Counted from the first letter of the stretch, positions 23,765-35,142 are shown. The stretch: DNA of 64,000 nucleotides from Marilutibacter chinensis (GCF_021725675.1 NZ_JAKJPO010000016.1:1-64000); one strand, 5' to 3'. Notes: generated by a model not told the origin, from the letters alone. Translations and numbers: made by a program.

Positions 23765-25426
23765 TCAATATCGCCGCAGATCCTCGTCACGGATGCCCTG
23801 CCTTCGCAGCTCGAGCACGGTCGGGGTGATCGCGGCGATCCGCGAATCGATCCTGGCGCGGGCGTAGTAGTCCAGATCGTCCCGCTTCTTGAGGTTTTCC
23901 AGGCGCACCAGGGCGAGTTCAGGGCGCCCGTTCAGGTAAGCCGCCTCGGCATAGGCCTCGCCGGCGCGGACCAGGTCGCCGGCAATCTCGCACGCACGTG
24001 CGAACACCTGCTGGAACTCGGGGTCTTCGCCGGAACGCGCCAGCAGCGGCCGCAGTATGGCCTGGGCGCGCTGCCCGGCTTCGCGGGTATCGCGCTCGGC
24101 CAGCGTGCGGGCGTAGGTGAGCGCGACCGCGCGGTCGTTGGGCGCGCGCCGCAGCAGCGCCTCGAAGCGGTCGTCGGCGGACGCGCGCTTGCCGCTGCGG
24201 GCCTCGGCCTCGGCGAGCGCCAGCGTGACCCAGGTGTCGCCGGGACGTCTGGCGAGCAGGGCGGACAGCACCTGAGCGGCTTCGCCGGGCTTGCTCGCCT
24301 GCAGCAGGGCGATCGCCCGCCCGTACTGCTGGGGCTCGCTCAGGGCGCGGCTGCCGGCGATACCGTCGTACTCGCGCAGGGCCTCGGCCGGCGTGCGGGC
24401 ACTGAATACCCGAAGCCGCTCGCGGGCGAAGTCGAATTGCCCGCTGCCGCCCGCCGCCGCGGTCGTGGCCAGATCGGGCTTGAGGTTCTGCGGCAGCAAC
24501 GGGTTCAGCGTGGTGCCGGTGTCGTAGCGGGGCTGACCGACCGGGTCCTCGCGGCATTCGTCGGGGCCGTCCGGGTCGCGTACGCACACCGAGCCGGCGC
24601 CGCTGGCGCGGCGCAGCTGCTCGGCGCGCTGCTTGGCCTCGGTGATTCGCATCGTGGTCACCGGATGGGTACGCAGATAGTCAGGAAAATCGTAGTAACC
24701 AGCCGCGTTCGTCCTTGATTTTGCCTGCATCGTCGCAAAAAAGTCCGCCATCGCGACCGGGTCGTAGTCGCTGCGAGCGAGCGTCTGGATGCCGATGCGG
24801 TCGGCCTCCTGCTCGTTCGAACGGGTGTAGTCGATCTGCCGCTGTTGCATCAGCCCCATCGCGCCGGCCATCGCCGCCTGCGCGGCGTCGTCGGCGGAGT
24901 TGCCGCCAGCGGCCTGGGCTGCGACCAGCGCGCCGAGCATTGCCAGCAGGATCGGGATCTGGTCGCGCTGGGCGCGCTCGACCCCGCGCAGCACGTGGTA
25001 CTGGGTGACGTGGGCGATCTCGTGGGCAAGCACGCCGGCCACTTCGTCCTCCCGCTCGCCGGCCAGCACCAGCCCTGCGTTGACGCCGATGTAGCCGCCC
25101 AGTGTGGCGAAGGCGTTGATCTGGCGGTCGCGCATCATGAAGAAGGTGAACGGCTGGTCCGGGCGGTCGCTGTGCGCGGCCAGGCGGTTGCCCATGCTTT
25201 GCAGCCAGCTGTCGATCAGCGGGTCCTCGAGCACGTACTCGTAGTGCCGCAGCTGGGCCAGCATCATCGCGCCGTACTGTTCCTGCTGCACCGGACTGAG
25301 CAGCTCGCCGGCGGACGAGCCGATGTCCGGCAGCCGCGACTCCTGCGCATGTGCGTCGTGCGCGGGCGTGCATGCGAAGGCCAGGGACAGGGTGACGGCG
25401 GCGGCGAGGGGAGCGAGGCGGGGCAA
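23765..25426 (-). CDS. Periplasmic M48-family zinc metalloprotease with TPR domain (BepA-like)
   Basis: A 553-residue exported protease related to BepA/YfgC, which acts in outer-membrane protein quality control. A signal peptide with AxA cleavage (DAHA before QES) is followed by the peptidase domain with the zinc motif LAHEIAHVTQYH and a downstream Glu in SNEQEADRIG. The C-terminal half is a string of helical pairs typical of TPR repeats (from about residue 310). The start is uncertain: TTG 25426 gives a compact signal peptide, while ATG 25498 adds 24 basic residues; neither has a strong ribosome site. It lies upstream of phoB on the same strand. Confidence 0.9.
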   Translation of the reverse strand: MPRLAPLAAAVTLSLAFACTPAHDAHAQESRLPDIGSSAGELLSPVQQEQYGAMMLAQLRHYEYVLEDPLIDSWLQSMGNRLAAHSDRPDQPFTFFMMRDRQINAFATLGGYIGVNAGLVLAGEREDEVAGVLAHEIAHVTQYHVLRGVERAQRDQIPILLAMLGALVAAQAAGGNSADDAAQAAMAGAMGLMQQRQIDYTRSNEQEADRIGIQTLARSDYDPVAMADFFATMQAKSRTNAAGYYDFPDYLRTHPVTTMRITEAKQRAEQLRRASGAGSVCVRDPDGPDECREDPVGQPRYDTGTTLNPLLPQNLKPDLATTAAAGGSGQFDFARERLRVFSARTPAEALREYDGIAGSRALSEPQQYGRAIALLQASKPGEAAQVLSALLARRPGDTWVTLALAEAEARSGKRASADDRFEALLRRAPNDRAVALTYARTLAERDTREAGQRAQAILRPLLARSGEDPEFQQVFARACEIAGDLVRAGEAYAEAAYLNGRPELALVRLENLKKRDDLDYYARARIDSRIAAITPTVLELRRQGIRDEDLRRY

Positions 25427-25699
25427 GGACGTGTCTCTGCGTTGGGGGCGATGGCGGAGCGAAGCAAGGACGATGAACGATGGGCGCTTCCCGAGCATGG
25501 GCCGACCCGGCGACGAAGGCATGAACCGGCGGTAACCGGAGCGGCGCCCTCGCCGCACGGCCGTCGCCAGTCTGCCACGCAGCGTTCCATCCATCGGCGT
25601 GCCGGACCGGCTGGAAAAAGGAGCCCCGGGGGCCCATATTTTCCGCGTCGGCATGGTTTGACCACGACAAGCGTCACGAGTTTCCACAGGAGTCCGCAC

Positions 25700-25978
25700 T
25701 TGAACGCCCCCAGCGACCGCACCGGTCCCGAGATCACCCTCTACACCTCGGCCATCTGCCCGTACTGCGTGGCGGCCAAGAATTTCCTCAGGAGCAGGGG
25801 GCAGCAGTGGAAGGAGGTGCGGATCGACCTCGACCCGACCGAGCGCGAGCGCATGATCGAACGCGCCCGGCGCACCAGCGTGCCGCAGATATTCATCGGC
25901 GATACCCACGTCGGCGGTTACGACGACATGATCGCGCTGCACCGGGCCGGCGGACTCGATCCGTTGCTCGAGGGCTGA
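25700..25978 (+). CDS. grxC: Glutaredoxin 3
   Basis: A 92-residue thiol-disulfide oxidoreductase. The dithiol active site CPYC sits in TSAICPYCVAAKNFL; the conserved TSVPQIFIGDTHVGGYDD holds the cis-Pro and glutathione-binding residues. The start is TTG at 25700, seven bases after AGGAG; there is no suitable ATG. It is divergent from the protease gene. Confidence 0.93.
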   Translation: MNAPSDRTGPEITLYTSAICPYCVAAKNFLRSRGQQWKEVRIDLDPTERERMIERARRTSVPQIFIGDTHVGGYDDMIALHRAGGLDPLLEG

Positions 25979-26070
25979 GACGGGCCGCCTGCACGCCGCC
26001 GCGCAGGCCCGCGGAGGTCGCCCGCCAGTGGCGGCCGCATCGCCGCAATTCCTCTCCAGAACGGACACAC

Positions 26071-26484
26071 ATGAGCAACGACGACACCGACCGCATTGCC
26101 GAGTTCACCGCGTTCCGCAAGCGCATGAACGAGCGCATCCTCGCCGAACCCAACCAGGTCGTGCGTCGATTCTTCGCGCTGGACACCCAGACCTACCAGG
26201 CCGGGGCGCTGGACGTGAAGACCAAGGAGCTGCTCGGCCTGGTCGCGTCGCTGGTGCTGCGTTGCGACGACTGCATCAGCTATCACGTCGCCCAGTGCCG
26301 CGGGGCCGGGGTGAACCGCGAGGAGATGTTCGAGGCGTTCTCGGTCGGCCTGGTGGTCGGCGGGTCGATCGTGATTCCGCACATGCGCCGCGCAGTCGCG
26401 TTCCTGGACCAGCTTGAACTCGAACGGCCGGGAGACGGGGGAGAAGCCGCGACGGCGGTCAAGCCCGATCACGACCACACCTGA
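26071..26484 (+). CDS. Carboxymuconolactone decarboxylase / AhpD-like protein
   Basis: A 137-residue all-helical protein with the AhpD-type redox pair and histidine in CDDCISYHVAQC near residue 69. Such proteins act as alkylhydroperoxidase-like disulfide reductases or as lactone decarboxylases; the CxxC-H arrangement favours a redox role, and the adjacent glutaredoxin gene fits that. The ATG at 26071 begins 92 bases after grxC. The C-terminal 20 residues are charged and unstructured. Confidence 0.88.
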   Translation: MSNDDTDRIAEFTAFRKRMNERILAEPNQVVRRFFALDTQTYQAGALDVKTKELLGLVASLVLRCDDCISYHVAQCRGAGVNREEMFEAFSVGLVVGGSIVIPHMRRAVAFLDQLELERPGDGGEAATAVKPDHDHT

Positions 26485-26725
26485 GCCACGTCGCCCGCCC
26501 CGGCTTGCGTGGGTTTTCCCCCTCTGCACGAGCCTGCCGCGGGCCGGTCTGCGGCGGTCTGGTGCGGCGCCCGGTTTCGGTTGGGCCCCGCCCGCAGGCG
26601 CTTGCGCGGTGGGATCGGACGATGGTTGCATCTGAAAAGAGACCGCGCCTCAGGCATAATTGCGCGGTTCACCATTCGGCGCCGCATCTCCCCCTGCCAG
26701 GCGCCCCAAAGCTGGAAGATCCCCT

Positions 26726-27751
26726 ATGACGCAGACTACAGCGGTTAAACAGACCGTCACGGTCATCCGTGGCGATGGCATCGGCCCGGAGATCATGGAC
26801 GCCACCCTGCACGTGCTCGACGCGATGCAGCTTGGCCTGCAGTACGAGGAGGCCGACGCCGGCCTGGTCGCACTGGAAAAGCACGGCGAACTGCTGCCGC
26901 AGGCGACCCTGGATTCGATCCGCAGGAACCGCGTAGCGCTGAAGAGCCCGCTGACCACACCGGTCGGTGAAGGGTTTTCCTCGATCAACGTCGAGTTGCG
27001 CAAGCGCTTCGATCTTTATGCGAACGTGCGCCCGGCCAAGAGCTTCCCGAACACCAGGTCGCGGTTTCCCAGCGGCGTCGACCTGATCACCGTGCGCGAG
27101 AACACCGAAGGCGCGTACATCGGCGAAGGCCAGGAGCTGTCCGCCGACGGCGAGACCGCGGTACTGACCCAGAAGGTGACCCGTCGCGGCTCCGAACGCA
27201 TCGTCCGCTATGCCTTCGACCTGGCCCGCAAGACCGGGCGCAGGAAGGTCACCGTGGTGCACAAGGCGAACATCCTGAAGTCGACCTCGGGCCTGTTCCT
27301 GAGGACCGCGCGCAAGGTCGCCGAGGAGTATCCCGAGATCGAGTGCGAGGAGATGATCGTCGACGCCTGCTGCATGAAGCTGGTGATGCAGCCGGAGAAG
27401 TTCGATGTGATCGTCACCACCAACCTGTTCGGCGACATCATCTCCGACCTCTGCGCCGGTCTGGTCGGCGGCCTCGGCCTCGCGCCGGGCGCCAACATCG
27501 GTTCCGACGCGGCGATCTTCGAAGCCGTGCACGGCACCGCGCCGGACATCGCCGGCCAGGGCAAGGCCAATCCCTGCGCGCTGCTGCTGGGCGCGGCGCA
27601 GATGCTCGACCACCTCGGCATGCCGGAGAAGGCGACGAAGCTGCGCGAGGCGATCGTCGCCACGCTCGAGGCCGGGGACTCGCTGACCCCGGATCTGGGC
27701 GGCAGCGGCGACACGATGTCGTTCGCCAGGGCGATCGCCAGCCGGGTCTGA
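26726..27751 (+). CDS. Isocitrate dehydrogenase, NAD-dependent type
   Basis: Converts isocitrate to 2-oxoglutarate and CO2. The 341-residue protein belongs to the isocitrate/isopropylmalate dehydrogenase family: VTVIRGDGIGPEIM at the N-terminus, substrate loop SPLTTPVGEGFSSINVELRK, YANVRPAKSF, DLITVRENTEGAYIGE, and metal site TTNLFGDIISDLCAG. The SSIN substrate motif and length match the short NAD-type isocitrate dehydrogenases of xanthomonads rather than LeuB. No leu genes adjoin it. A strong terminator follows. Confidence 0.93.
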   Translation: MTQTTAVKQTVTVIRGDGIGPEIMDATLHVLDAMQLGLQYEEADAGLVALEKHGELLPQATLDSIRRNRVALKSPLTTPVGEGFSSINVELRKRFDLYANVRPAKSFPNTRSRFPSGVDLITVRENTEGAYIGEGQELSADGETAVLTQKVTRRGSERIVRYAFDLARKTGRRKVTVVHKANILKSTSGLFLRTARKVAEEYPEIECEEMIVDACCMKLVMQPEKFDVIVTTNLFGDIISDLCAGLVGGLGLAPGANIGSDAAIFEAVHGTAPDIAGQGKANPCALLLGAAQMLDHLGMPEKATKLREAIVATLEAGDSLTPDLGGSGDTMSFARAIASRV

Positions 27752-27774
27752 TCCGGCCGGTCCGGACCGCGAAC

Positions 27775-27799
27775 GGGGCGCCTTCAGGCGCCCTTTTTC
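27775..27799 (+). terminator. Rho-independent terminator after isocitrate dehydrogenase
   Basis: GGGCGCC, loop TTCA, GGCGCCC and then TTTTT. It starts 24 bases after the stop codon. Confidence 0.9.
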
Positions 27800-27941
27800 G
27801 TGTGGACGTTTCCGGGCGGGATGCCGGCGGACCCGAGGGAAACGTCCGGATCGCGCGCCTCACCGTTCCACCGGCCGATCTCGACACCATCCGGTCCGTG
27901 CTCCAGAATGACCCGGTTTATTCCTTCATTCGGATGGAAAG

Positions 27942-29318
27942 ATGAAAAAGGATGGCGCCGCTGCCGTGCCGCCGCCCGTGCGCCCCAGCGCGGTCGCGCT
28001 GACGCCGCTGCTGCTGTTCCTGCTGCTGTTCTTCGGTGCCGGCATCTATTTCACCAGCCATGGCGAGGCGATGGGTTTCTACCAGTTGCGCGCGCCGGTG
28101 GCGGTGCTGCCGGCGCTGGCGCTGGGCGCATGGCTGGCGTGGCGGCGCGGGATCGCGCCGCTGGACACCGTGCTGGCCGGAATGGGCCATCCGAACGTGA
28201 TGCTGATGTGCCTTGTGTTCCTGCTCGCCGGCGCGTTCGCGACGGTGACCAAGGCCGTCGGCGCGGTGGATGCGGTGGTCGCGCTCGGTCTCGGCGCGCT
28301 GCCGGCCTCGCTGATCCTGCCCGGGCTGTTCCTCGTCGCGGGCTTCATCTCGCTGGCGATCGGCACTTCGATGGGCACGATCGCGGCAGTGGTGCCGGTC
28401 GCGCTGGGCATCTCCGACGCAGCCGGCCTGGACGCCGGCCTGGTACTCGGCGCGGTCGTCGGCGGAGCGATGTTCGGCGACAACCTGTCGATCATCTCCG
28501 ACACCACGATCGCCGCGACCCGCAGCCAGGGGTGCCGGATGCACGACAAGTTCCGCGAGAACCTGAAGATCGCGCTGCCGGCCGCGGTGGTCACCCTGGT
28601 GCTGCTCGGCGCGATGGGCGATGTCGCGCCGGTACTGCCGCCGGACGATCCGGTCAGCCGTTGGCTGGTGCTGCCATACCTGCTGGTGCTGGCCCTGGCC
28701 CTGGCCGGAGTCAACGTGGTGCTCGTGCTCGGCGTCGGCCTGGTGATGGCCGGGGTGCTCGGCGTGGTGGCGGGTGCCGGCTACGACGCGGTCAGCTTCG
28801 CCAGCGACATCTACACCGGTTTCGAGGGCATGATCGAGATCACCCTGCTGGCCCTGCTGATCGGCGGGTTGGCCGCGCTGATCAAGGCCTGTGGCGGTCT
28901 GGACTGGCTGGCGCAGGCGATTGCGCGATTTGCGCGCGGGCACAAGGGCCGTCGCGCCGGCGAGGCCAGCATCGCCGCGCTCGCGGCCGGCAGCGACGCG
29001 CTGACCGCGAACAATACGGTGGCGATCCTGATCAGCGGCAGCCTGGCCCGCGACATCGCCGTGCATCACGGCATCAGCGGCCGGCGCAGCGCCAGTCTGC
29101 TCGACATCTTCTCCTGCGTGATGCAGGGCGTATTGCCCTACGGCGCGCAGATCCTGCTGGCCGGCTCGCTGGCCGGGCTGTCGCCGTTGCTGATCGCCGG
29201 CAAGGTCTACTACTGCTGGCTGCTCGCGGCCGCCGCGATCGTGTTCATGCTCTGGCCTTCGCGGCAGCGAAGTCCTGCGGAAGCGGCGCCGGCCGGGCAG
29301 GGCGGGGCGGCACAATGA
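27942..29318 (+). CDS. Na+/H+ antiporter, NhaC family
   Basis: A 458-residue inner-membrane protein with about twelve hydrophobic helices. Family motifs include SLAIGTSMGTIAAVVPVALG and the conserved FGDNLSIISDTTIAAT, matching NhaC/YuiF-type antiporters that exchange sodium or organic ions for protons. A second repeat-related motif is ALTANNTVAILISG. ATG 27942 follows a GGAAAG sequence. It is monocistronic between two terminators. Confidence 0.9.
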   Translation: MKKDGAAAVPPPVRPSAVALTPLLLFLLLFFGAGIYFTSHGEAMGFYQLRAPVAVLPALALGAWLAWRRGIAPLDTVLAGMGHPNVMLMCLVFLLAGAFATVTKAVGAVDAVVALGLGALPASLILPGLFLVAGFISLAIGTSMGTIAAVVPVALGISDAAGLDAGLVLGAVVGGAMFGDNLSIISDTTIAATRSQGCRMHDKFRENLKIALPAAVVTLVLLGAMGDVAPVLPPDDPVSRWLVLPYLLVLALALAGVNVVLVLGVGLVMAGVLGVVAGAGYDAVSFASDIYTGFEGMIEITLLALLIGGLAALIKACGGLDWLAQAIARFARGHKGRRAGEASIAALAAGSDALTANNTVAILISGSLARDIAVHHGISGRRSASLLDIFSCVMQGVLPYGAQILLAGSLAGLSPLLIAGKVYYCWLLAAAAIVFMLWPSRQRSPAEAAPAGQGGAAQ

Positions 29319-29356
29319 GGAAGGGGCGCCGATCGGCGCCCCTTCCGTTTTTTCCG
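29319..29356. terminator. Bidirectional terminator between antiporter and Bax-inhibitor gene
   Basis: GGAAGGGGCGCCGATCGGCGCCCCTTCC is an almost perfect palindrome, followed by GTTTTTT on the + strand. It lies between two converging genes. Confidence 0.9.
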
Positions 29357-29369
29357 GTCCGCGAGCGCG

Positions 29370-30128
29370 TCAGTCGCGCGACTGCAGCTTGGCCAGCAGG
29401 CGCAGGAACTCGATGTACAGCCAGACCAGGGTGACCAGCAGGCCGAACGCGCCATACCACTCCATGTATTTCGGCGCGCCGTGTTCGACGCCGCTCTCGA
29501 TGAAGTCGAAGTCCAGCACCAGGTTCAGCGCCGCGATCACCACCACGAACAGGCTGAAGCCGATGCCGACGATGCCCGATTCATGGATCAGCGGGATCTG
29601 GATGCCGAACATGCCCAGCACCATGCTCGCCAGGTAGACCAGGAAGATGCCGCCGGTGGCGGCGACGATGCCGAGCTTGAAGTTCTCGGTCGCCTTGATC
29701 AGGCCCGATCGATAGGCGAACAGCAGCGCGAACAGGGTGCCGAAGGTCAGCAGCACCGCCTGCATCACGATGCCCTCGTAGAAATGGTTGTACATCGCCG
29801 AGATCGCGCCGAGGAAGAAACCTTCGACGATCGCGTACAGCGGTGCGGTCACCGGCGCCCATTCCTTCTTGAACACGGTCACCAGCGCCAGCACCAGGCC
29901 GCCAATCGCGCCGCCCCACATGTAGGGGCCGGCGCCGACCGGGCCGTCTGCGGTGAACTCCACCTGGCTCCACGCGAAGGCCGCGGTGATCACGCACAAC
30001 AGCAGGAGCACGCCGGTCTTGTTGACGGTGCCGTTCAGGGTCATTGCCTCGCCGGGATTGCGGACGACGGTGCCGCTGGCGAGATCGAGAAAAGTGGATT
30101 CCTTCAGTGCCGGGTTGCCGCTGCGCAT
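29370..30128 (-). CDS. Bax inhibitor-1 / YccA family membrane protein
   Basis: A 252-residue protein with seven hydrophobic helices and the BI-1 features YAIVEGFFLGAIS, LTFGTLFALLFAYRSGLIK and the C-terminal FIESGVEHGAPKYMEWYGAFG, where acidic residues gate a calcium leak in characterised homologues. ATG 30128 has AAGGAG five bases upstream. The bacterial role is not well known; YccA in E. coli modulates FtsH. Confidence 0.93.
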   Translation of the reverse strand: MRSGNPALKESTFLDLASGTVVRNPGEAMTLNGTVNKTGVLLLLCVITAAFAWSQVEFTADGPVGAGPYMWGGAIGGLVLALVTVFKKEWAPVTAPLYAIVEGFFLGAISAMYNHFYEGIVMQAVLLTFGTLFALLFAYRSGLIKATENFKLGIVAATGGIFLVYLASMVLGMFGIQIPLIHESGIVGIGFSLFVVVIAALNLVLDFDFIESGVEHGAPKYMEWYGAFGLLVTLVWLYIEFLRLLAKLQSRD

Positions 30129-30458
30129 GCGTGCTCCTTGAACGTGACTCGCTGATTGGGGCCGGGGCGGCGGTGACCCCGGCCAGCAGATGGATCCTGA
30201 CCGCGAGGATACACCGCCCGAGCCGCAACTCAGCTGGCGGTCAGCTTGCGGGGCCGGACCGCGGGCCGGTTCGGGCCATGTTCCGGGCGAAGCCCGGGCA
30301 CCTGTACGGCACCCGGATGCCGACGCCGGAGCAATGGTGCGATGGCGGCGTTCCACGCGCGGATCGTCCCGGCCGCGCGCGCGCGTTGACAGCAGCCGGG
30401 GGCGCGCCCAAAATGTCCGACCTTTCGCGGCGTTGGCGCGCATCGGAAGGCCCGGCTT
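30129..30458. other. Intergenic region before the tRNA cluster
   Basis: No gene is found in these 330 bases. It must hold the start region of the Bax-inhibitor gene (- strand) and it contains a good promoter for the tRNAs at 30386-30414. The rest is GC-rich sequence without clear signals. Confidence 0.6.
30386..30414 (+). promoter_or_regulatory. Sigma-70 promoter of the tRNA cluster
   Basis: A perfect -35 TTGACA is followed after 17 bases by CAAAAT (four of six matches to the -10). The inferred start near 30421 is about 38 bases before tRNA-Pro. Confidence 0.7.
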
Positions 30459-30535
30459 CGGGGCATAGCGCAGTCTGGTAGCGCATCTGCTTTGGGAGCA
30501 GAGGGTCGGGGGTTCGAATCCCTCTGCCCCGACCA
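30459..30535 (+). tRNA. tRNA-Pro (TGG)
   Basis: A 77-base cloverleaf: acceptor CGGGGCA/TGCCCCG, anticodon loop around TTTGGGA with anticodon TGG, T arm GGGGGTTCGAATCCC. CCA is encoded. Confidence 0.97.
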
Positions 30536-30570
30536 ACGACCTGCCAATGCCGGTTAAGATTGCGGACCAC

Positions 30571-30647
30571 GCGCCCGTAGCTCAACCGGATAGAGCACCG
30601 GCCTTCTAAGCCGGTGGTTGCAGGTTCGAGTCCTGCCGGGCGCGCCA
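30571..30647 (+). tRNA. tRNA-Arg (TCT)
   Basis: A 77-base cloverleaf: acceptor GCGCCCG/CGGGCGC, anticodon TCT within CGGCCTTCTAAGCCG, T arm CAGGTTCGAGTCCTG. CCA is encoded. It follows tRNA-Pro by 35 bases and is probably co-transcribed. Confidence 0.97.
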
Positions 30648-30738
30648 AGAAGCAGTGAAGAGGGAAGGGATCGGAAAAGAGCGGAAAGTGTCGTTGCCGA
30701 CGTACTCTTTGCGATGCCCCCTCCCGGTTTTTTCAGTG

Positions 30739-30815
30739 GTGGCTGTAGCTCAGTTGGTTAGAGTACTGGATTGTGATTCCAGTGGTCGGGGGTTCGAATC
30801 CCCTCAGCCACCCCA
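30739..30815 (+). tRNA. tRNA-His (GTG)
   Basis: Acceptor GTGGCTG/CAGCCAC, anticodon GTG within TGGATTGTGATTCCA, CCA encoded. A G at 30738 faces the C discriminator, giving the G-1 that histidyl-tRNA synthetase needs. Confidence 0.97.
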
Positions 30816-30852
30816 CTTCATCCCGGCCTGCGGATTTTCCGGAGCCGGGTGT

Positions 30853-30880
30853 TTGCCAAAGCGAGCGGGTCTGCTATCAT
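30853..30880 (+). promoter_or_regulatory. Sigma-70 promoter before tRNA-Lys
   Basis: TTGCCA, 16-base spacer, TATCAT; the predicted start is about ten bases before tRNA-Lys. Confidence 0.6.
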
Positions 30881-30896
30881 TCCGCTCCTCAGATTT

Positions 30897-30972
30897 GGGC
30901 CGTTAGCTCAGTTGGTAGAGCAGTTGACTCTTAATCAATAGGTCCAAGGTTCGAATCCTTGACGGCCCACCA
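30897..30972 (+). tRNA. tRNA-Lys (CTT)
   Basis: A 76-base cloverleaf: acceptor GGGCCGT/ACGGCCC, anticodon stem GTTGA/TCAAT with loop CTCTTAA giving anticodon CTT. CCA is encoded. It is followed by a terminator. Confidence 0.97.
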
Positions 30973-30982
30973 AATCCGAAAG

Positions 30983-31013
30983 GCACCCGGCGCAAGCCGG
31001 GTGCTTTTTGTTT
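30983..31013 (+). terminator. Rho-independent terminator after tRNA-Lys
   Basis: GCACCCGG, loop CGCAAG, CCGGGTGC and then TTTTTGTTT. Confidence 0.92.
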
Positions 31014-31153
31014 GTCGGGCTGCCTGACGCGAAGCCGCGTACCTGCCGGGTCGGCGTCGAGGCTTCGGCTGTTGCCCTGAATTCGTCGCTGCGGGGCGAC
31101 TGGCCCTAGAATGAGCGGGTGTCGCCGGGGCGCTGCCGGTCGACGAGCGCATC

Positions 31154-31239
<86 letters not shown>

Positions 31240-31516
31240 GTGCATGCAAGGCAGACCGGCCGCCCGGGTGCTTCGTCCGAGGGCACGGAGCCCCGGGCTC
31301 TTCACGTAGACCCACTGGCAACCCCCGCCAAACCGCTCCTCCCGAGGGCCGTTCGCCGTCCGGGGAGCCGTCTGCAGGCGACCCGCTGGCAACCGGCCGC
31401 CCGATCGGCGAAAATAGTCCGTTCCGCCGCCCGCACCTGCACGGGTGCCGGCGGCATCATGGACAGCCTCAAACAACATCGTGCCGCGGCGGCCTGCCCC
31501 GGTAGCAGGAGTGGAT

Positions 31517-32815
31517 ATGCAAGTTTCGGTTGAATCCGTCGGTAACCTCGAGCGCCGCATGACCTTCAGTCTCCCGGCCGACCGGCTGGAGGCCCAGGTG
31601 GGTGGACGCCTGCGCGAGATCGCCCGCGGCGCCAAGATCAAGGGTTTCCGCCCCGGCAAGGTGCCGGCCAAGGTGATCGAGCAGCGCTTCGGCCAGCAGG
31701 TGCGCGCCGAGATCCTCGACGGCATGCTGCGTGAAGGCTTCCGCAACGCAGTGCGCGAACAGTCGCTGCACATCGCCGGCAATCCGAGCATCGAGCCGGT
31801 CGAGGGCGGTGAAGACCTGGCCTATGTGGCCACCTTCGAGGTGGTGCCGGATTTCGGCGACATCGACGTCGAGAAGCTGAACGTGATCCGCCACACCGCC
31901 GAGGTCGCCGAGGCCGACATCGACGCGATGATCGAGAACCTGCGGCTGCAGCGCCGCAGCTGGAATCCCGTCGAGCGCGCCGCGGCTGAAGGCGACGCGG
32001 TCGAGGTCGAGACCTGGTCGCAGGCCGGCGACCAGCGTGTCCCGGCCGAAGGCGTGGAGCGCGGCACCACGGTGATCGGCTCCGGCGCGATGTTCCCGGC
32101 GATCGAGACCGCCCTGGTCGGCCTCAAGGCCGGCGAGGAGAAGCAGGTCGAGGTCGAGTTCCCGGCCGACTGGCGCCTGCCGGCGTTCGCCGGCAAGAAG
32201 GTCGACGTGCACCTGAAGGCGGTCAAGGTATCCGAGCCGGTGCTGCCGGAGGTCGACGCCGACTTCATCAGGAGCTTCGGGGTCAAGAGCGGCGAAGCCG
32301 AGCAGTTCCGCGCCGACATCCGCACCAACCTGGAGCGCGAGCTCAAGGGCGCTTTGATGACCCGCCTGCGCCGCGAAGTCGGCGAGCAGCTGATCGCCGT
32401 GTACTCCAGCGTCGAGATGCCGCCCCGGCTGGTCGAGAACGAAGCCCGCGAGATGGCCCGCCAGGCAGCCGAGCAGGCGCGCCGGCAGGGCCGCAAGATC
32501 GGCGAGATCCCGGCCGATGCGCATCTGGGCTTCATCGAGCCGGCGCGCAAGCGCGTGCTGGTCGGCCTGATCGTGGGCGAGGTCGCCCGCCGCAACGAGC
32601 TGAAGCTGGACCCGGCCCGGGTCAACGAGACCCTGCGGCTGATCGCCTCGACCTACGAGGAACCGCAGCAGGTGATCGAGCTGTACCGCAACGATGCGCA
32701 GCTGATGAGCGGGCTGCAGGCACGGGTGATGGAGGAGCAGGTGATCGACTGGATCGCCGAGCGGGCCCAGCACACCGAGCAGGCGCTGAGCTTCAGCGAA
32801 GCCATCCGCCAGTAA
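31517..32815 (+). CDS. tig: Trigger factor (ribosome-associated chaperone and peptidyl-prolyl isomerase)
   Basis: A 432-residue protein. The N-terminal ribosome-binding domain has the signature region [22 protein letters not shown] (GFRxGxxP type), the FKBP-like domain lies around residues 150-245, and the helical arm domain fills the rest. ATG 31517 has CAGGAG upstream. It heads the conserved tig-clpP-clpX-lon block. Confidence 0.98.
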   Translation: MQVSVESVGNLERRMTFSLPADRLEAQVGGRLREIARGAKIKGFRPGKVPAKVIEQRFGQQVRAEILDGMLREGFRNAVREQSLHIAGNPSIEPVEGGEDLAYVATFEVVPDFGDIDVEKLNVIRHTAEVAEADIDAMIENLRLQRRSWNPVERAAAEGDAVEVETWSQAGDQRVPAEGVERGTTVIGSGAMFPAIETALVGLKAGEEKQVEVEFPADWRLPAFAGKKVDVHLKAVKVSEPVLPEVDADFIRSFGVKSGEAEQFRADIRTNLERELKGALMTRLRREVGEQLIAVYSSVEMPPRLVENEAREMARQAAEQARRQGRKIGEIPADAHLGFIEPARKRVLVGLIVGEVARRNELKLDPARVNETLRLIASTYEEPQQVIELYRNDAQLMSGLQARVMEEQVIDWIAERAQHTEQALSFSEAIRQ

Positions 32816-32968
32816 GCGGATCCGTCGACGGCGGGCATCCGGGTTCCACGAGTCCGCCCGGGCGTCGACGAGGGGCATGGCCGGCGCCAGCGCCGGGCCG
32901 GCCGTTGCCGTTCTGGGACCCGGCAGCCACGTCGCGAGTCGGTTGCCTGAGTGCGAACGCGACTGCCT

Positions 32969-32997
32969 CTTGCGTCGCGTCGCGATTGGCCCCAACT
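32969..32997 (+). promoter_or_regulatory. Heat-shock (sigma-32 type) promoter of clpP
   Basis: CTTGCG, 15-base spacer, CCCCAACT, compared with the sigma-32 consensus CTTGAA and CCCCATNT. It ends 41 bases before the clpP ATG. The same architecture stands before lon. Confidence 0.7.
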
Positions 32998-33038
32998 TTG
33001 GACGCATCACCCCACACAGCTTTACAGGTGCCGTACTG

Positions 33039-33665
33039 ATGGACAACCGAATCCAAGCCCTCAACCTGGTGCCGATGGTGGTCGAACAGACCAGCCGCGG
33101 CGAGCGCGCGTACGACATCTATTCGCGGCTTCTGAAGGAGCGGGTGATCTTCCTGGTCGGCGGGGTGGATGACCACGTGGCCAACGTGATCGTCGCGCAG
33201 ATGCTGTTCCTGGAGGCGGAGAACCCAGAGAAGGACATCAGCTTCTACATCAACTCCCCGGGCGGGATAGTGACTGCCGGCATGGCGATCTACGACACCA
33301 TGCAGTACATCAAGCCCGACGTGAGCACGATCTGCGTCGGCCAGGCCGCGTCGATGGGCGCGCTGCTGCTGGCGGCGGGCGCCAAGGGCAAGCGCTACGC
33401 GCTGCCGAACTCGCGGGTGATGATCCACCAGCCGCTCGGCGGCTTCCAGGGGCAGGCGACCGACATCGACATCCATGCCCGCGAGATCCTGGGCATGCGC
33501 CAGCGTCTGAACGAGATCCTGTCCAAGCACACCGGGCAGGCGCTGGAAACGATCGCCCACGATACCGAGCGCGACAACTTCAAGGGCGCCGAAGCCGCCC
33601 GCGAGTACGGTCTGGTCGATCAGGTGCTCGAGCGCCGTCCGGACGAGTCGATCCAGGCGGGCTGA
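33039..33665 (+). CDS. clpP: ATP-dependent Clp protease, proteolytic subunit
   Basis: A 208-residue serine protease that forms a double heptamer and degrades substrates fed by ClpX. The catalytic Ser is in [14 protein letters not shown] (about residue 105) and the His in [10 protein letters not shown] (about 130); the Asp lies in the following helical region. The N-terminal [20 protein letters not shown] with the processing and axial-loop region is typical. clpX follows after 164 bases. Confidence 0.98.
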   Translation: MDNRIQALNLVPMVVEQTSRGERAYDIYSRLLKERVIFLVGGVDDHVANVIVAQMLFLEAENPEKDISFYINSPGGIVTAGMAIYDTMQYIKPDVSTICVGQAASMGALLLAAGAKGKRYALPNSRVMIHQPLGGFQGQATDIDIHAREILGMRQRLNEILSKHTGQALETIAHDTERDNFKGAEAAREYGLVDQVLERRPDESIQAG

Positions 33666-33829
33666 GCCGCGGACGAAGTTCAGGGCTGTAAGTTTTTGAT
33701 TCCACACACTTTTAGGCAATCGATCCGACCCGGCTGCCGGGCCGGATCGCTGTGCTATTCTCGGATCGCATCCGTGGCCCCGGTGGGGCCGGAGGCGGTT
33801 CACGGCACACGCAACATTTGGGCAAGAGC

Positions 33830-35119
<1,290 letters not shown>

Positions 35120-35142
35120 GCCACGGCGCTCCCGCATCCGTC